From Chara braunii (taxonomy: Eukaryota; Streptophyta; Charophyceae; Charales; Characeae), in the NCBI GenBank assembly GCA_003427395.1, contig BFEA01000033.1, positions 1,883,122 through 1,912,096 on the forward strand: 28,975 nucleotides of DNA. Reading direction: 5' to 3'. Below are positions 18,786 through 28,914 of this stretch, piece by piece (position 1 is the first letter of the stretch; every line of letters starts with the position of its first letter). A program made the translations under genes and the position numbers. Below the pieces are notes generated by a model. It did no database searches. It was not told where the DNA came from and was given only the letters and a program-made list of their open reading frames with translations.

Positions 18786-20440
18786 GGTCGTTAACCACTT
18801 GTGCGTTTAACTTAGTTGTACATTCCACAATCAGACGAACGCGTACAACCCTCCTAAACGGCGCAAAGCACTGTAATATACGAAGTGGGACTCAGACTAG
18901 CACTCAGCTACACAGACCAAACTAAATTAAATAATGGTTAACAATGAATAACTAAATATGTAAGAAAAAGATAGATATCAGATAAAGTTAGGACCTGATT
19001 GGACCAGCACGAGAGAACTTTGGGGCCAGCTTCTAGTTCTAGTCGCGTTGGTTGGTATGAGGTATGACCCTTGCTCAAATGTTCCATGAAATGTTATTTG
19101 TATTTTTCACTCAAATTGGAAGTCGGAAAATGTAGGTACCCGACAGGATGTTAGTGATGATAACCCATTTTTAATGGTACTCGTAGCATCATAGGCGGGG
19201 ATCTTCGACCTCCAGGAGCCACTAATGACGGACCCTCTGGAATAGGAAACGACGTACTGCAAGTGGAGAACTTCACCCGAATAGTACACAACGCACTATG
19301 GGTGAAGAACTACACTCGAATAGTACGCGAAGTATTATTAGTGATAAATCGTGTAAAGAAATTTTCACACAGGATACTACTTAATCCTTCTCGTACTTGA
19401 ATACAGTAACAGAGTATTGCATACAACAGACCAATTTGTCGAGCCCAGAGTTCTCACTAAACGATCAAGCAAAGACCGTGGTGCGAATTAACTTGAATCC
19501 GGTCTTAGTTCTGAGTTAGAACCCAGTTCACATAAGAGTCTCACGTTTTAAATCTCCCGCAGCAGTGCTTACTCAGCCTTCACACATGACGTTTCATAGA
19601 GTTCAACGTTCGTTCAGTCTCTCGCAATCATTCCCTTTTGACATTTATTAGTATAGTACCAGGCTCATATTCATTTCTCTCAGGGTCTTAATCTCGACAT
19701 CTGCCGAGAAGATTTTGAACTAGTGTCGGGTCGACCACCCCTTTTCCATGAATAACCTAGTGTTTCAAAGAGCAACACTATTCTCCGTCACTCAGAAAAT
19801 TTGCGAGCAAGTATGCAACTCACCTAAGTGCTACACACATCTTTCCCATCAGACAAAATTATTAATAGTATAATCTGATGATGTAGTTAGCTTGTGATTT
19901 TTCTTGTTTTGAAATTTTCATCCTTTTGCGGAGAGGACAAATCCTGATAGATAGGCTGGAGCTTCATTAACGGACAGTAAAGGCTCGATGCTTAACACAA
20001 AGCTCGCCAAGGTCAGTCAACAGACCCTCACATGTGACATTTCTTATGGCGAAGAGCGTTCTGATGACTCATAGTTACCCCGGACATAGAAGGTTCAACG
20101 AAGAGAGGAGAGATTTGAGAATCAAGACAAAAGTGCAAGACAAGGTCTTATCTTCATGTATGCTTCTTTTTCCACCCTCACTAGAACCTCATGGAAGTCG
20201 TCATCTTCCATTTTCTCCATGCATCCACATTCGATCCAATGCGAAGGAGAATTCAATGAAGATCATGAGTGCACCATGGGATCAAAAGGGCTCTGCAACA
20301 AAAGCATTTCATGCAATGGCGACAACTTTTATCACACATTTTCCTTTTCTTGCTTAGAGAATATTTGATCATCATTCAAGTGAAGTATCCAGCGATTATG
20401 AGTTCCAGATGGTAATAACAGTGGGTACCAGTAACCGCCT
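18786..20440. other. Non-coding or unrecognised stretch
   Basis: No gene is supported. A 39-bp direct repeat pair sits at about 19263-19340 (shared core ac-cgaatagtac-c). Small frames at 19107-19289 (minus) and 20034-20357 (plus) lack ATG-initiated, motif-bearing content. The minus strand near 20320-20130 also reads KMEDDDFHEVLVRVEKEAYM, which looks protein-like but is only about 60 codons with a stop. Confidence 0.4.
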
Positions 20441-20633
20441 CTTCCGCGAGGTCACTTGACTGACCTGCTACTATTAGCGGGTGAATTAACGAGCAGATAA
20501 CGACTTCTTTGTCACAAAACGGCATCACGCTCGAAACGATGAATCACTTTTGCTAGTAAGACTAGGACCAATCTCGCTCCGGTTCAGGGACTTGTCCAAT
20601 ACTCATGACTCATAAGGGTCACTAAGCATGCTC

Positions 20634-20798
20634 TAAGTGCAGCGAGAGTAATAGGTAAGTTGCTTTGGGGCACTTAGTTATCATGATAATGTCGGCATAA
20701 AAGACAAGCTTCGTTACTTCTCCTGCTATGATTTTAATTACGTTGTGGCTCTGACTTCTCCGTGTCAATCGTCTCTTTGACCAAGAAGATGACTACTC
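20634..20798. other. 165-bp segment absent from duplicate copy 2
   Basis: Copy 1 reads catgctc-[165 bp]-atcatag, and copy 2 joins the flanks as catgctcatcatag. A CTC triplet borders the segment on both sides (20631-20633 and 20796-20798), so a deletion through 3-bp microhomology in copy 2 explains it. Confidence 0.85.
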
Positions 20799-21212
20799 AT
20801 CATAGGCCTCATTTTTCATGATAAACGTCAATGTCTAAGTGCTTAGCCTTTCCCAGTGGCTTAGCGGGCGAGAGGCTTCCAACCACGAAGGCGTATGTTG
20901 ACGAATGTAGGCACTTCGAAAAACGACGCACGAAAGTCCTAGCGTCCAAACGGAGAAATCGATAGCAAGATTAAACCCACGCATCTACTGAAGTTGACCA
21001 TACACCAACCGGTAGTCTGTTACTCATGTCTCTCACGCGTTCCCAACTCAGTAGTGTGCACATAGTTATTCGTCCCCGACTCCTTGGCCTTCCGTTTAAC
21101 CACAACTGTAAACAACAATTCGTAAGTTGGCACGCTAGAAGGTCAACGGGAGCTGAGCAGGGATGGAGCTGATGACATCAACTACTTCACCTGTGTGCAG
21201 AACATGCTCAAG

Positions 21213-21295
21213 GTAAGTAGTGCCCACCAAGACCAGTAACCCTTATCTCTCTCCTTCACGCAATGACTAGCGTTGTCACACTGTTTATGCATTAG
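21213..21295 (+). other. Candidate 83-nt intron, copy 1
   Basis: The donor is tcaag|gtaagt, a full consensus, and the acceptor is a pyrimidine-containing ttatgcattag|gtgc. Copy 2 has the same borders at 24468-24550 with identical length. In copy 1 the frame downstream meets a TAG at 21462-21464, and a one-base insertion near 21168 alters the exon upstream, so this copy would not encode the longer product. Confidence 0.4.
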
Positions 21296-22670
21296 GTGCA
21301 CAACACGCAAAGTCTCAAACATTCCTTTGTCCGCTCATTCAAGAAAGCAGTATCGTAGGTGCGAATCCAGAGGAGCGAGCGCACACTTCCCCACGACGAA
21401 GGCTGAGTACAGGATGATGACGATCCCCCAAGTGGATGGTAGTCCCGTAGACCCCTACTCATAGTTATCGCCTATCTCAGTGATGACGTCTACAAAAAGG
21501 CATGTTCACTCCACTGTTGATCATGTGGAGACTGAGAGAGAGGAGGAAAAAAGGAAAGAAACAGTCATAGCCTGTGCCATCAATGACCGTTGTAGGTGCG
21601 AATACCCTTACAAGGGTATCCGCCCTGGTTTTTGCAGATAACAGGAAATAAGTTTAGATTAAAGTTCGAGTATACCACGCAAGGCACGACTGCGTCTGGG
21701 ATTTACTTTGACTGGATGGTTTTGCTAGAGTAGAGGGTGTGTGGACGTGCAGGCTTGATGCGCGCGTGATTTTATTTTTTTTCATGACTAAAAGACCGGC
21801 GTGATCACCGACTTGATTTTGTTTATTTTTCTGACTAAATTAGGATTAAAAGGATCTCGTCCTCACTTTGGCATGTTTGACCGTGACGTGCGAGGGCACA
21901 AGTGAAGTTTGGCCGCAGATGCTGCAGCATGTTTCGGGTTGTTTGTGTGTTGACCGACAGAGGAGTTTCTCTTCGTAGAGTTTCAATGTTGGTAGAAGAT
22001 GGAGCGTTGACGGTGGGTTTTGGTGGGTAGTACGGCTTGCATTGTGGCCCCCGCGAAAGTTTAGCTAAGAAGCGCAGAAATCTAGCGACCGTGGGTTCGG
22101 ATACAGGCCGAGGCGTGGCCCAAGACGTTTTTTTTGTGGCCCTGCGCACCTCGCTGCACCACTTTATATGGCATCTCGTGCCAGCTGGTCTCAGACTTGG
22201 GCTTAGCCGTATGGGTTATGACATTGCCGAGTTACTATAAAGGTACGTGGATCGAGTCCAGTGGGCGGCAGCGATGAAACAGTCGAAAGGGAACCGTGGG
22301 GTTGAGGGTCTGGTGGGGCTATCCCCCATGGTTTTTGCCAATGGTAGGATTAAGGAGATATCGCGGTCCTTCCCAATTTTTCTCTGCGGTCCCGACGACT
22401 CACCGCACCTAGTTTCTATTATTCTATCATTTATTCTTATCTAAGTTAAAAAGCCCAACTGCCGAGAGCGGGGCTGGTACCAGTTCGAGGTCCGCAGTGT
22501 AAATCGAGAACCGGGGGCGGGGGGGGGGCGTCCAAGGGGTTATCCGCGACGATCTTCAGAGATATCACTGAGATATTTGCTACTACCACCAAGATCTGCA
22601 CTAGGGTCCGCCCCACCTGGGCTTATGTTGCGGGCTTCGCAACGGACCCTATGCCCTCTAACCTGTCACG

Positions 22671-23108
22671 ATGCCAAGACCACTACTACGGACGTGCGTG
22701 GGCCGAGAGCTGCAGCACTATCTGCCCTCGGAGGGATCATTTCCGCAGGTGAGCTATCGCTGCCAAGGATCTGTACTAAGATCTGTTCACACTTGGGAGG
22801 CAGATCTCGTAACAGTCCGGGTGCCTTCCAGCTAGTGTCAGCGACGGGATGCTCGTCGGCATTTCCTTTACTTTCAGGGCCGATTGTCTTGGTCGGCGAG
22901 TGCTGAAACGCTTTTGAGCGGATTATCGTTTCCTAACGATCCCACTCTACTGCTTGTAGTCACCAACACACCCCGCGACGTCAAGGTGAACGCCTACCTT
23001 AGCACCTATCGAAACGGTGTCGGAGCAAACACCCTTACAAGGNTATTAGCTCATGATTTTGCATTCAATAGAGGATCGACGCTGGTTACCATACCGAAAA
23101 CAGCCTGA
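22671..23108 (+). CDS. Candidate two-exon small gene, copy 1
   Basis: An ATG at 22671 opens exon 1 (to 22748), which ends ccgcag|gtgagc, a consensus donor. The acceptor is tttactttcag at 22877, and exon 2 runs from 22878 to a TGA at 23106-23108. The join is in phase and predicts 102 residues: MPRPLLRT at the start, LQHYLPSEGSFPQ at the join, then NDPTLLLVVTNTPRDVKVNA, YLSTYRNGVGANTL and FAFNRGSTLVTIPKTA. The C-terminal part looks like a beta-rich segment; I recognise no family. The N at 23043 affects one codon. Of the seven differences from copy 2 within the exons, four are synonymous in this frame. The other frames of exon 1 are also open, so the call is tentative. Confidence 0.35.
22749..22877 (+). 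other. Candidate 129-nt intron, copy 1
   Basis: It begins gtgagctatc and ends cctttactttcag. A TACTAAG word that could serve as a branch site lies near 22775, rather far from the acceptor. The matching intron in copy 2 is 25999-26127. Confidence 0.35.
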
Positions 23109-23741
23109 AATGAAAACTGAGAATTTTTTGGCATAGGGCCGTGAAGCAAACTTCTCGACCATTGAGGCCGAGATTTCTAGACGATCATACGCAGTGATAC
23201 GACATATAGGACAACAGGTAAGGGTTAGTAAAAATTAAAAGTTTTTGGCCGTGAAAGCCGGAGGGTTGGATGAGGACAAGAAAAGGTCATGCGGGATGCA
23301 TCGACCACGATCTAAATCAGTCAAAAGGTTCAGGCANTAAGGAAAAACCAAATTAGATTGAGTCCAGAGGCGTTGGACCGATCGGTANGGAAAAATTTGT
23401 TTGTCGCGCCGCCGTAAGCTCGAAAACGGACTGAAGTAATAATATAAGCCCCGACCGCACGACCAGGGCATCCAATAGAAATGTGCCACCACCACACCAA
23501 GCGGCGACGACTGGTGTTGGGCCTCTAAAAATGTCAACTGTTGTCTTCCTTTGCGCGGCCCCGAGTACCCGACATACCCACCTCTACTTGGTGTGGTACC
23601 GGCCTACCTGCTACTTGAGTGTTTTCCGGTGCTTTTTAGTATCGCGGGCATTTTTCCCCGCCACTTGAATGTTTTCCCCGCAGCAACCCTCAATGTCACA
23701 GCCACAGGCAAGTACCGGCCTTTGGGCCAACAGATGAATCA

Positions 23742-23742
23742 N

Positions 23743-23792
<50 letters not shown>

Positions 23793-23862
23793 TTCGAAAA
23801 AAAAAAAAAAGGGGGGGGGGGGGGGGGGGGGGGAGGGGGGGAAGGGTATGGTAGGGCGATCG
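23742..23862. other. N + T48 / A14 / G-run junction between duplicate copies
   Basis: After an N at 23742 come 48 T (23743-23790), atttcg, 14 A, about 23 G with one interruption, and a short unique piece before copy 2 begins. In copy 2 the equivalent position continues with cgtacccctgcgggtcac. Three successive homopolymers joining two copies look more like a sequencing or assembly scar than a biological repeat. Open frames read across it (Phe, Gly or Pro/Lys runs) are artefacts. Confidence 0.85.
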
Positions 23863-24426
23863 TCCGCGAGGTCACTTGACTGACCTGCTACTATTAGCGG
23901 GTGAATTAACAAGCAGATAACGACTTCTTTGTCACAAAACGGCATCACGCCGGAAACGATGAATCACTTTTGCTAGTAAGACTATGACCAATCTCATTCC
24001 GGTTCAGGGACTTGTCCAATACTTATGACTCATAAGGGTCACTAAGCATGCTCATCATAGATCTCCTTTTTCATGATAGACGTCAGTGTCTAAGTGCTTA
24101 GCCTTTCCCAGTGGCTTAGCGGGCGAGAGGCTTCCAACCACGAAGGCGTATTGTTGACCAATGTAGGCATTTCGAGAAACGACGCACGAAAGTGCTAGCA
24201 TCCAAACGGAGAAAGCGACAACAAGATTAAACGCACACATCTACTGAAGTTGACCATACACCAACCGGTCGTCTGTTACTCATGTCTCTCACGCGTTCCC
24301 AACTCAGTAGTGTGCACATAGTTATTCGTCCCCGACTCCTAAGCCTTCCGTTTAACCACAACTGTAGACAACAATTCGTAAGATGGCACGCTAGAAGGTG
24401 GATGGGAGCTGAGCAGGGTGGAGCTG

Positions 24427-24895
24427 ATGACATCAACTACTTCACCTTCGTGCAGAATATGCTCAAGGTAAGTAGTGCCCACCAAGACCAGTAACCCTTA
24501 TCTCTCTCCTTCCCGCAATGACTAGCGTTGTCACACTGTTTATGCATTAGGTGCACAACACGCAAAGTCTCAAACATTCCTTTGTCTGCTCATTCAAAAA
24601 AGCAGTATCGTAGGTGCGAATCCAGAGGAGCGAGCGCACACTTCCTCACGACGAAGGCTGATTACAAGATGATGACGATCCCCCAAGTGGATGGTAGTCT
24701 CGTAGACCCCTACTCAGAGATATCGCCTATCTCAGTGGTGACGTCTACAAAAAGGCATGTTCACTCCACTGTCGATCATGTGGAGACTGAGAGAGATGAG
24801 GAAGAAAGGAAAGAAACAGTCATAGCCTGTGCCATCAATGACCGTTGTCGGTGCGAATACCCTTACAAGGGTATCCGCCCTGGTTTTTGCAGATA
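24427..24895 (+). CDS. Candidate spliced Cys-rich ORF, copy 2
   Basis: If the 83-nt intron 24468-24550 is removed, an ATG at 24427 reads MTSTTSPSCRICSR, joins to CTTRKVSNIPLSAHSKKQYR, and stays open through VETERDEEERKETV to CRCEYPYKGIRPGFCR and a TAA at 24893-24895. That gives about 129 residues with Cys clusters at both ends. Against it, almost all differences from copy 1 within this frame are non-synonymous, copy 1 has a stop halfway (21462), and the family is unknown. It may be a decayed gene or a chance frame. Confidence 0.25.
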
Positions 24896-25920
24896 ACAGG
24901 AAATAAGTTTAGATTAAAGTTTGAGTATACCACGCGAGGCGCGGCTGCGTCTGGGATTTACTTTGACTGGATGGTTGACTAGAGTAGAGGGTGTGTGGAC
25001 CTGCAGGCTTGATGCGCGCGTGATTTTATTTTTTTCTATGACTAAAAGGCCGGCGTGATCACCGACTTGATTTTGTTTATTTTTCTGACTAAACTAGGAT
25101 TAAAAGGATCTCGTCCTGAGTTTGGCATGTTTGACTGTGACGTGCGCGGGCACAGGTGAAGTTTGGCCGCAGACATTGCAGCATGTTTCGGGTTGTTCGT
25201 GTGTTGACCGACAGAGGAGTTTCTCTTCTTAGAGTTTCAACGTTGGTAGAAGATGGAACGTTGACGGTGGGTTTTGGTGGGTAGTACGGCTTGCGTTGTG
25301 GCCCCCACGAAAGTTTAGCTAAGAAGCGCAAAAATCTAGCGGCCGTGGGTTCGGATACAGGACGAGGCGTGGCCCAAGACGTTTTTTTTGTGCCCCTGCG
25401 CACCTCGCTGCACCACTTTATATGGCATCTCGTGCCAGCTGGTCTCAGACTTGGGCTTAGCCGTATGGGTTATGACATTGGCCAGTTACTATGAAGGTTC
25501 GTGGATTAAGTCCAGCGGGCCGCAGCGATGAAACAGTTAAAAGGGAACCGTGGGGTTGAGGGTCTGGTGGGGCTATCCCCCATGGTTTTTGCCAATGGTA
25601 GGATTAAGGAGATATCGCGGTCCTTCCCCGTTTCTCTCTGAGGTCCCGACGACTCACCGCACCTAGTTTCTATTATTCTATCATTTATTCTTATCTAAGT
25701 TAAAAAGCCCAACTGCCGGGAGCGGGGCTGGTACCAGTTCGAGGTCCGCAATGTAAATCGAGAACCGGAGGGGGGGGGGGTCCAAGGGGTTATCCGCGAC
25801 GGTCTTCAAAGATATCACTGAGATATTTGCTACTACCACCAAGATCTGCACTAGGGTCCGCCCCACCTGGGCTTATGCTGCGGGCTTCGCAACGGACCCT
25901 ATGCCCTCTAACCTATCACG

Positions 25921-26358
25921 ATGCCAAGACCACCACTACGGACGTGCATGGGCCGAGAGCTGCAACACTATCTGCCCTCAGAGGGATCATTTCCACAGGT
26001 GAGCTATCGCTGCCAAGGATCTGTACTAAGATCTGTTCACACTTGGGAGGCAAATCTCGTAACAGTCCGGGTGCCTTCCAGCTAGTGTCAGCGACGGGAT
26101 GCTCGTCGGCATTTCCTTTACTTTCAGGGCCGATTGTCTTGGTCGGCGAGTGCTGACACGCTTTTGAGCGGATTATCGTTTCCTAACGATCCCACTCTAC
26201 TGCTTGTAGTCACCAACACACCCCGCGACGTCAAGGTGAACGCCTACCTTAGCACCTACCGAAACGGTGTCGGAGCAAACACCCTTACAAGGGTATTAGC
26301 TCATGATTTTGCATTCAATAGAGGATCGACGCTGGTTACCATACCGAAAACAGCCTGA
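25921..26358 (+). CDS. Candidate two-exon small gene, copy 2
   Basis: The structure is the same as in copy 1: exon 1 25921-25998 (ending ccacag|gtgagc), intron 25999-26127, exon 2 26128-26358 with TGA at 26356-26358. Changes relative to copy 1 are L to P and V to M in exon 1 plus three silent third-base changes, and E to D plus one silent change in exon 2. The open frame is kept in both copies. No N falls in it, so this is the cleaner of the two. Function unknown. Confidence 0.35.
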
Positions 26359-26999
26359 AATGAAAACTGAGAATTTTTTGGCATAGGGCCGTGAAGCAAA
26401 CTTCTCGACCATTGAGGCCGAGATTTCTAGACGATCATACGCAGTGATACGACATATAGGACAACAGGTAAGGGTTAGTAANAATTAAAAGTTTTTGGCC
26501 GTGAAAGCCGGAGGGTTGGATGAGGACAAGAAAAGGTCATGCGGGATGCATCGACCACGATCTAAATCAGTCAAAAGGTTCAGGCANTAAGGAAAAACCA
26601 AATTAGATTGAGTCCAGAGGCGTTGGACCGATCGGTANGGAAAAATTTGTTTGTCGCGCCGCCGTAAGCTCGAAAACGGACTGAAGTAATAATATAAGCC
26701 CCGACCGCACGACCAGGGCATCCAATAGAAATGTGCCACCACCACACCAAGCGGCGACGACTGGTGTTGGGCCTCTAAAAATGTCAACTGTTGTCTTCCT
26801 TTGCGCGGCCCCGAGTACCCGACATACCCACCTCTACTTGGTGTGGTACCGGCCTACCTGCTACTTGAGTGTTTTCCGGTGCTTTTTAGTATCGCGGGCA
26901 TTTTTCCCCGCCACTTGAATGTTTTCCCCGCAGCAACCCTCAATGTCACAGCCACAGGCAAGTACCGGCCTTTGGGCCAACAGATGAATCACGTACCCC

Positions 27000-27650
27000 T
27001 GCGGGTCACACACACGCTCGAGCCGACAAGCACTCAGACGAGCGTGCGGACCGGCAAGTATACGCACACACAGATTTAGGAAAGGGATCGGACCACTAGT
27101 GGGGCTATGCCCTACTACTGTACTTATACCTTGAATGCTTCTGTCTTACTCAAAGCAGCAGCTACCCTAGTAGGTTTCGACATAGACGGCGAAATACGAG
27201 TTGCTCCCCATTCAAACTCTCCTTTGACTATCGCGTCTCGAAGCTTCAAAAACTTTTCAAGTGAGGTACCGTCAACAAAAGAAAAATTGTGGCAAATTTT
27301 CATTATGGTTTCAACTTGGACACAAGTTGGGACCAACATATGAAGAGGGTGAAATGATTGGCCCAATCGTTTTGACTGGCCGTTTGCATGTTTTCAACTG
27401 TTTGTCGACATGCGGGCTATATGTTTTCAACTGTTGATCAACATATGTTCGACATGATTCCAACACGTCCATGTTGGAGAATTTTTTTTTTTTTAACCTT
27501 CCCCGGATCTGAGAGTTGACAAATGTGTGGAAATGATGTTGCAAATGGCAGCCGTTTGTGCCGAGCTGGCCCGCATTAGTCAACAATAATGTTTACCGGG
27601 AAGGCTTGATGTTGTGGATGCGCAGGCCGAAATCAAAAGAAATGGGGGGT
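27000..27650. other. Unique stretch with a possible minus-strand exon
   Basis: On the minus strand 27366-27124 is open and reads ETIMKICHNFSFVDGTSLEK, FLKLRDAIVKGEFEWGATRI and MSKPTRVAAALSKTEAFK, followed by |gtataagt, an acceptable donor. The residue mix looks protein-like, but neither an acceptor nor a neighbouring exon was found. Next to it, 27388-27446 holds two imperfect copies of a 'atgttttcaactgttt-tcaacatatg' word, and a 14-base T run lies near 27483. Confidence 0.3.
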
Positions 27651-27699
27651 TAACTTAAGAGACCTGAAAAGAAAAAAGAAAAAAAAAAACATATATCCT

Positions 27700-28620
27700 T
27701 CCTTAATCTGATAAATTTAGTCGGATGTCTTTTTTTTTTTCCCCCGCATGTCTTTTTAGTGTCGAGGCATTTTTTTATGTTTTTTGGCACAACTCTGGAC
27801 CCTCCGTAACTCATGTATTGCGCCCCCTTGCGGCGTGGTTCCTTTTTGTTGCCAAGGTCCCGTGCGAGTACGGCGCGTCTCCAGTTTCGCCCTGCCACGT
27901 GTGTGCCTCTTAATTGTGGCCCTACGTTTTTTGTTGGTGTGTCGACCTATGGTGGCATCGGCTACTGTGCGTGTCCTGTTTTTCCTTTTTTGTCAAGGTC
28001 CCGTGCGACTACGGCGCGTCTCCGGTTTCGCCTTTTTTGTCGAGGTCCTGTGCGACTAAGGTGCGTTCCGGGCCCACAGGCTCCCCCCCCCCCCCCCCCC
28101 CCCCCCCCGCCCCCCGCCCCTCCGTTTTTACTATCGTGTCATTACGGTGCCTCTTCATTGTGGCCCTGCGTTTTTTGTTGGTGTCTTGGCCTATGCTAGC
28201 ATCGGGTAGTTTTGTTTGTTCGTCATAACACAGGTGCTTTTTTTTCGAAGGCCCGCGCTTGGTTGGCCTAGGCCGAGCCCCTTTTTTTTTTTTCCCCGCA
28301 GGTCCGTTTTCTCTGTTTTTGTGTCGAGGTCATTTATTTTTTTGTCACGACGCTGGACCCTTCGTAACTCTCTCTCTTGTGCCCCCTTGCGGCGTGGACC
28401 GGTTGCCTTTCTTTTTTTTTTAGGTCCGGTGCCACCACGGTGCCTCTCCATTTTTACCTTCCTTTTTCTTACTACAGCATTTTGGCCTATTGTGCCAGTA
28501 GTACCGTTTTGTTTTCCTTGTATGCCACAGGTACCTTGTTTCCAAGGCCTGCTCTTCGTTGGCCTGGGCTGAGCCTGCTTTTTTTCTTTTCCCTACCGGT
28601 ACCTAGTTGTCTAGACACCA
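27700..28620. repeat. Mosaic of T-rich/GC-rich interspersed direct repeats
   Basis: Several blocks recur at different offsets. 'gtgcctctt-attgtggccct-cgttttttgttggtgt' occurs at about 27903 and 28148 (245 bp). 'ctggaccc-tccgtaact..gcccccttgcggcgtgg' occurs at about 27793 and 28351 (about 557 bp). 'cacaggt-c-tt..aaggcc-gc-cttggttggcct' occurs at about 28230 and 28532 (about 300 bp). 'aaggtcccgtgcga-tacggcgcgtctcc' occurs at 27855 and 27996. The order is shuffled rather than a simple tandem. T/C-rich frames through it (Phe- or Pro-rich) are not genes. Confidence 0.75.
28083..28108. repeat. C26 homopolymer
   Basis: Twenty-six consecutive C are followed by gccccccgcccc. Length is unlikely to be reliable in short-read assemblies. 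Confidence 0.95.
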
Positions 28621-28803
28621 GTTTCACCTCATTGCTGTTAACGTTCGTTGATGTTTTTCGTTGTCTCCATCTTCAGCCTCTCCGTTTTCATCTTCTCCTT
28701 CGTGCTTCGTGTCCCCATCAACACCTCCTTGTCCTTGTGCTCTCCACGTGTGTGTGACATTCTTCAACGCTTAAGCATCTGCAAAAGCCTGGGCACATGG
28801 GAT

Positions 28804-28914
28804 GAGAGAGAGAGAGAGAAAAAGAGAGAGAGAGAGAAAGGGAGAGAGAGAGAGAGACAGAGAGACAGAGAGAGAGAGAGAGAGGGAGACAGGAGCGCAG
28901 AGACAGAGAGAGAG
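28804..28914. repeat. (GA)n microsatellite, imperfect
   Basis: About 110 bp of GA dinucleotides are interrupted by aaa, ggg and gacag units. The Leu/Ser-alternating frame on the minus strand is a translation of this repeat. Confidence 0.95.

Larger units (their letters stand above)
20443..23741 (+). repeat. Duplicated block, copy 1 (3.30 kb)
   Basis: It begins tccgcgaggtcacttgac and ends gggccaacagatgaatca, where it meets a homopolymer block. It matches copy 2 (23863-26991) colinearly: the offset is 3420 bp at the left, 3255 after a 165-bp segment missing from copy 2, and 3250 at the right. Copy 1 carries N at 23043, 23337 and 23388 and an N at 23742 just beyond its end. Confidence 0.95.
23863..26991 (+). 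repeat. Duplicated block, copy 2 (3.13 kb)
   Basis: This is the direct copy of 20443-23741. The 5' two-thirds differ by scattered substitutions and small indels. From about 26270 to 26991 the only differences from copy 1 involve N bases. N at 26587 and 26638 fall exactly on the N positions of copy 1 (offset 3250), while N at 26482 replaces an A. After 26991 the sequence continues into unique DNA. Confidence 0.95.

Noticed and set aside
21835-22149. 104-codon minus-strand frame conserved in both duplicate copies (also 25089-25403)
   Set aside because: About a dozen differences between the copies are all amino-acid changing, which argues against selection; the frame is shared only because the DNA is duplicated.
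22577-22906. 109-codon plus-strand frame in both duplicate copies
   Set aside because: It reads through a consensus donor and acceptor; a different frame with an ATG and in-phase splice fits better.
23551-23948. Frames with runs of Phe, Gly, Pro or Lys
   Set aside because: They read through the N/T/A/G homopolymer junction and are artefacts.
27813-28228. Pro-rich plus-strand frames of 104-128 codons
   Set aside because: The proline run is the C26 homopolymer, and the rest lies in the T-rich repeat mosaic.
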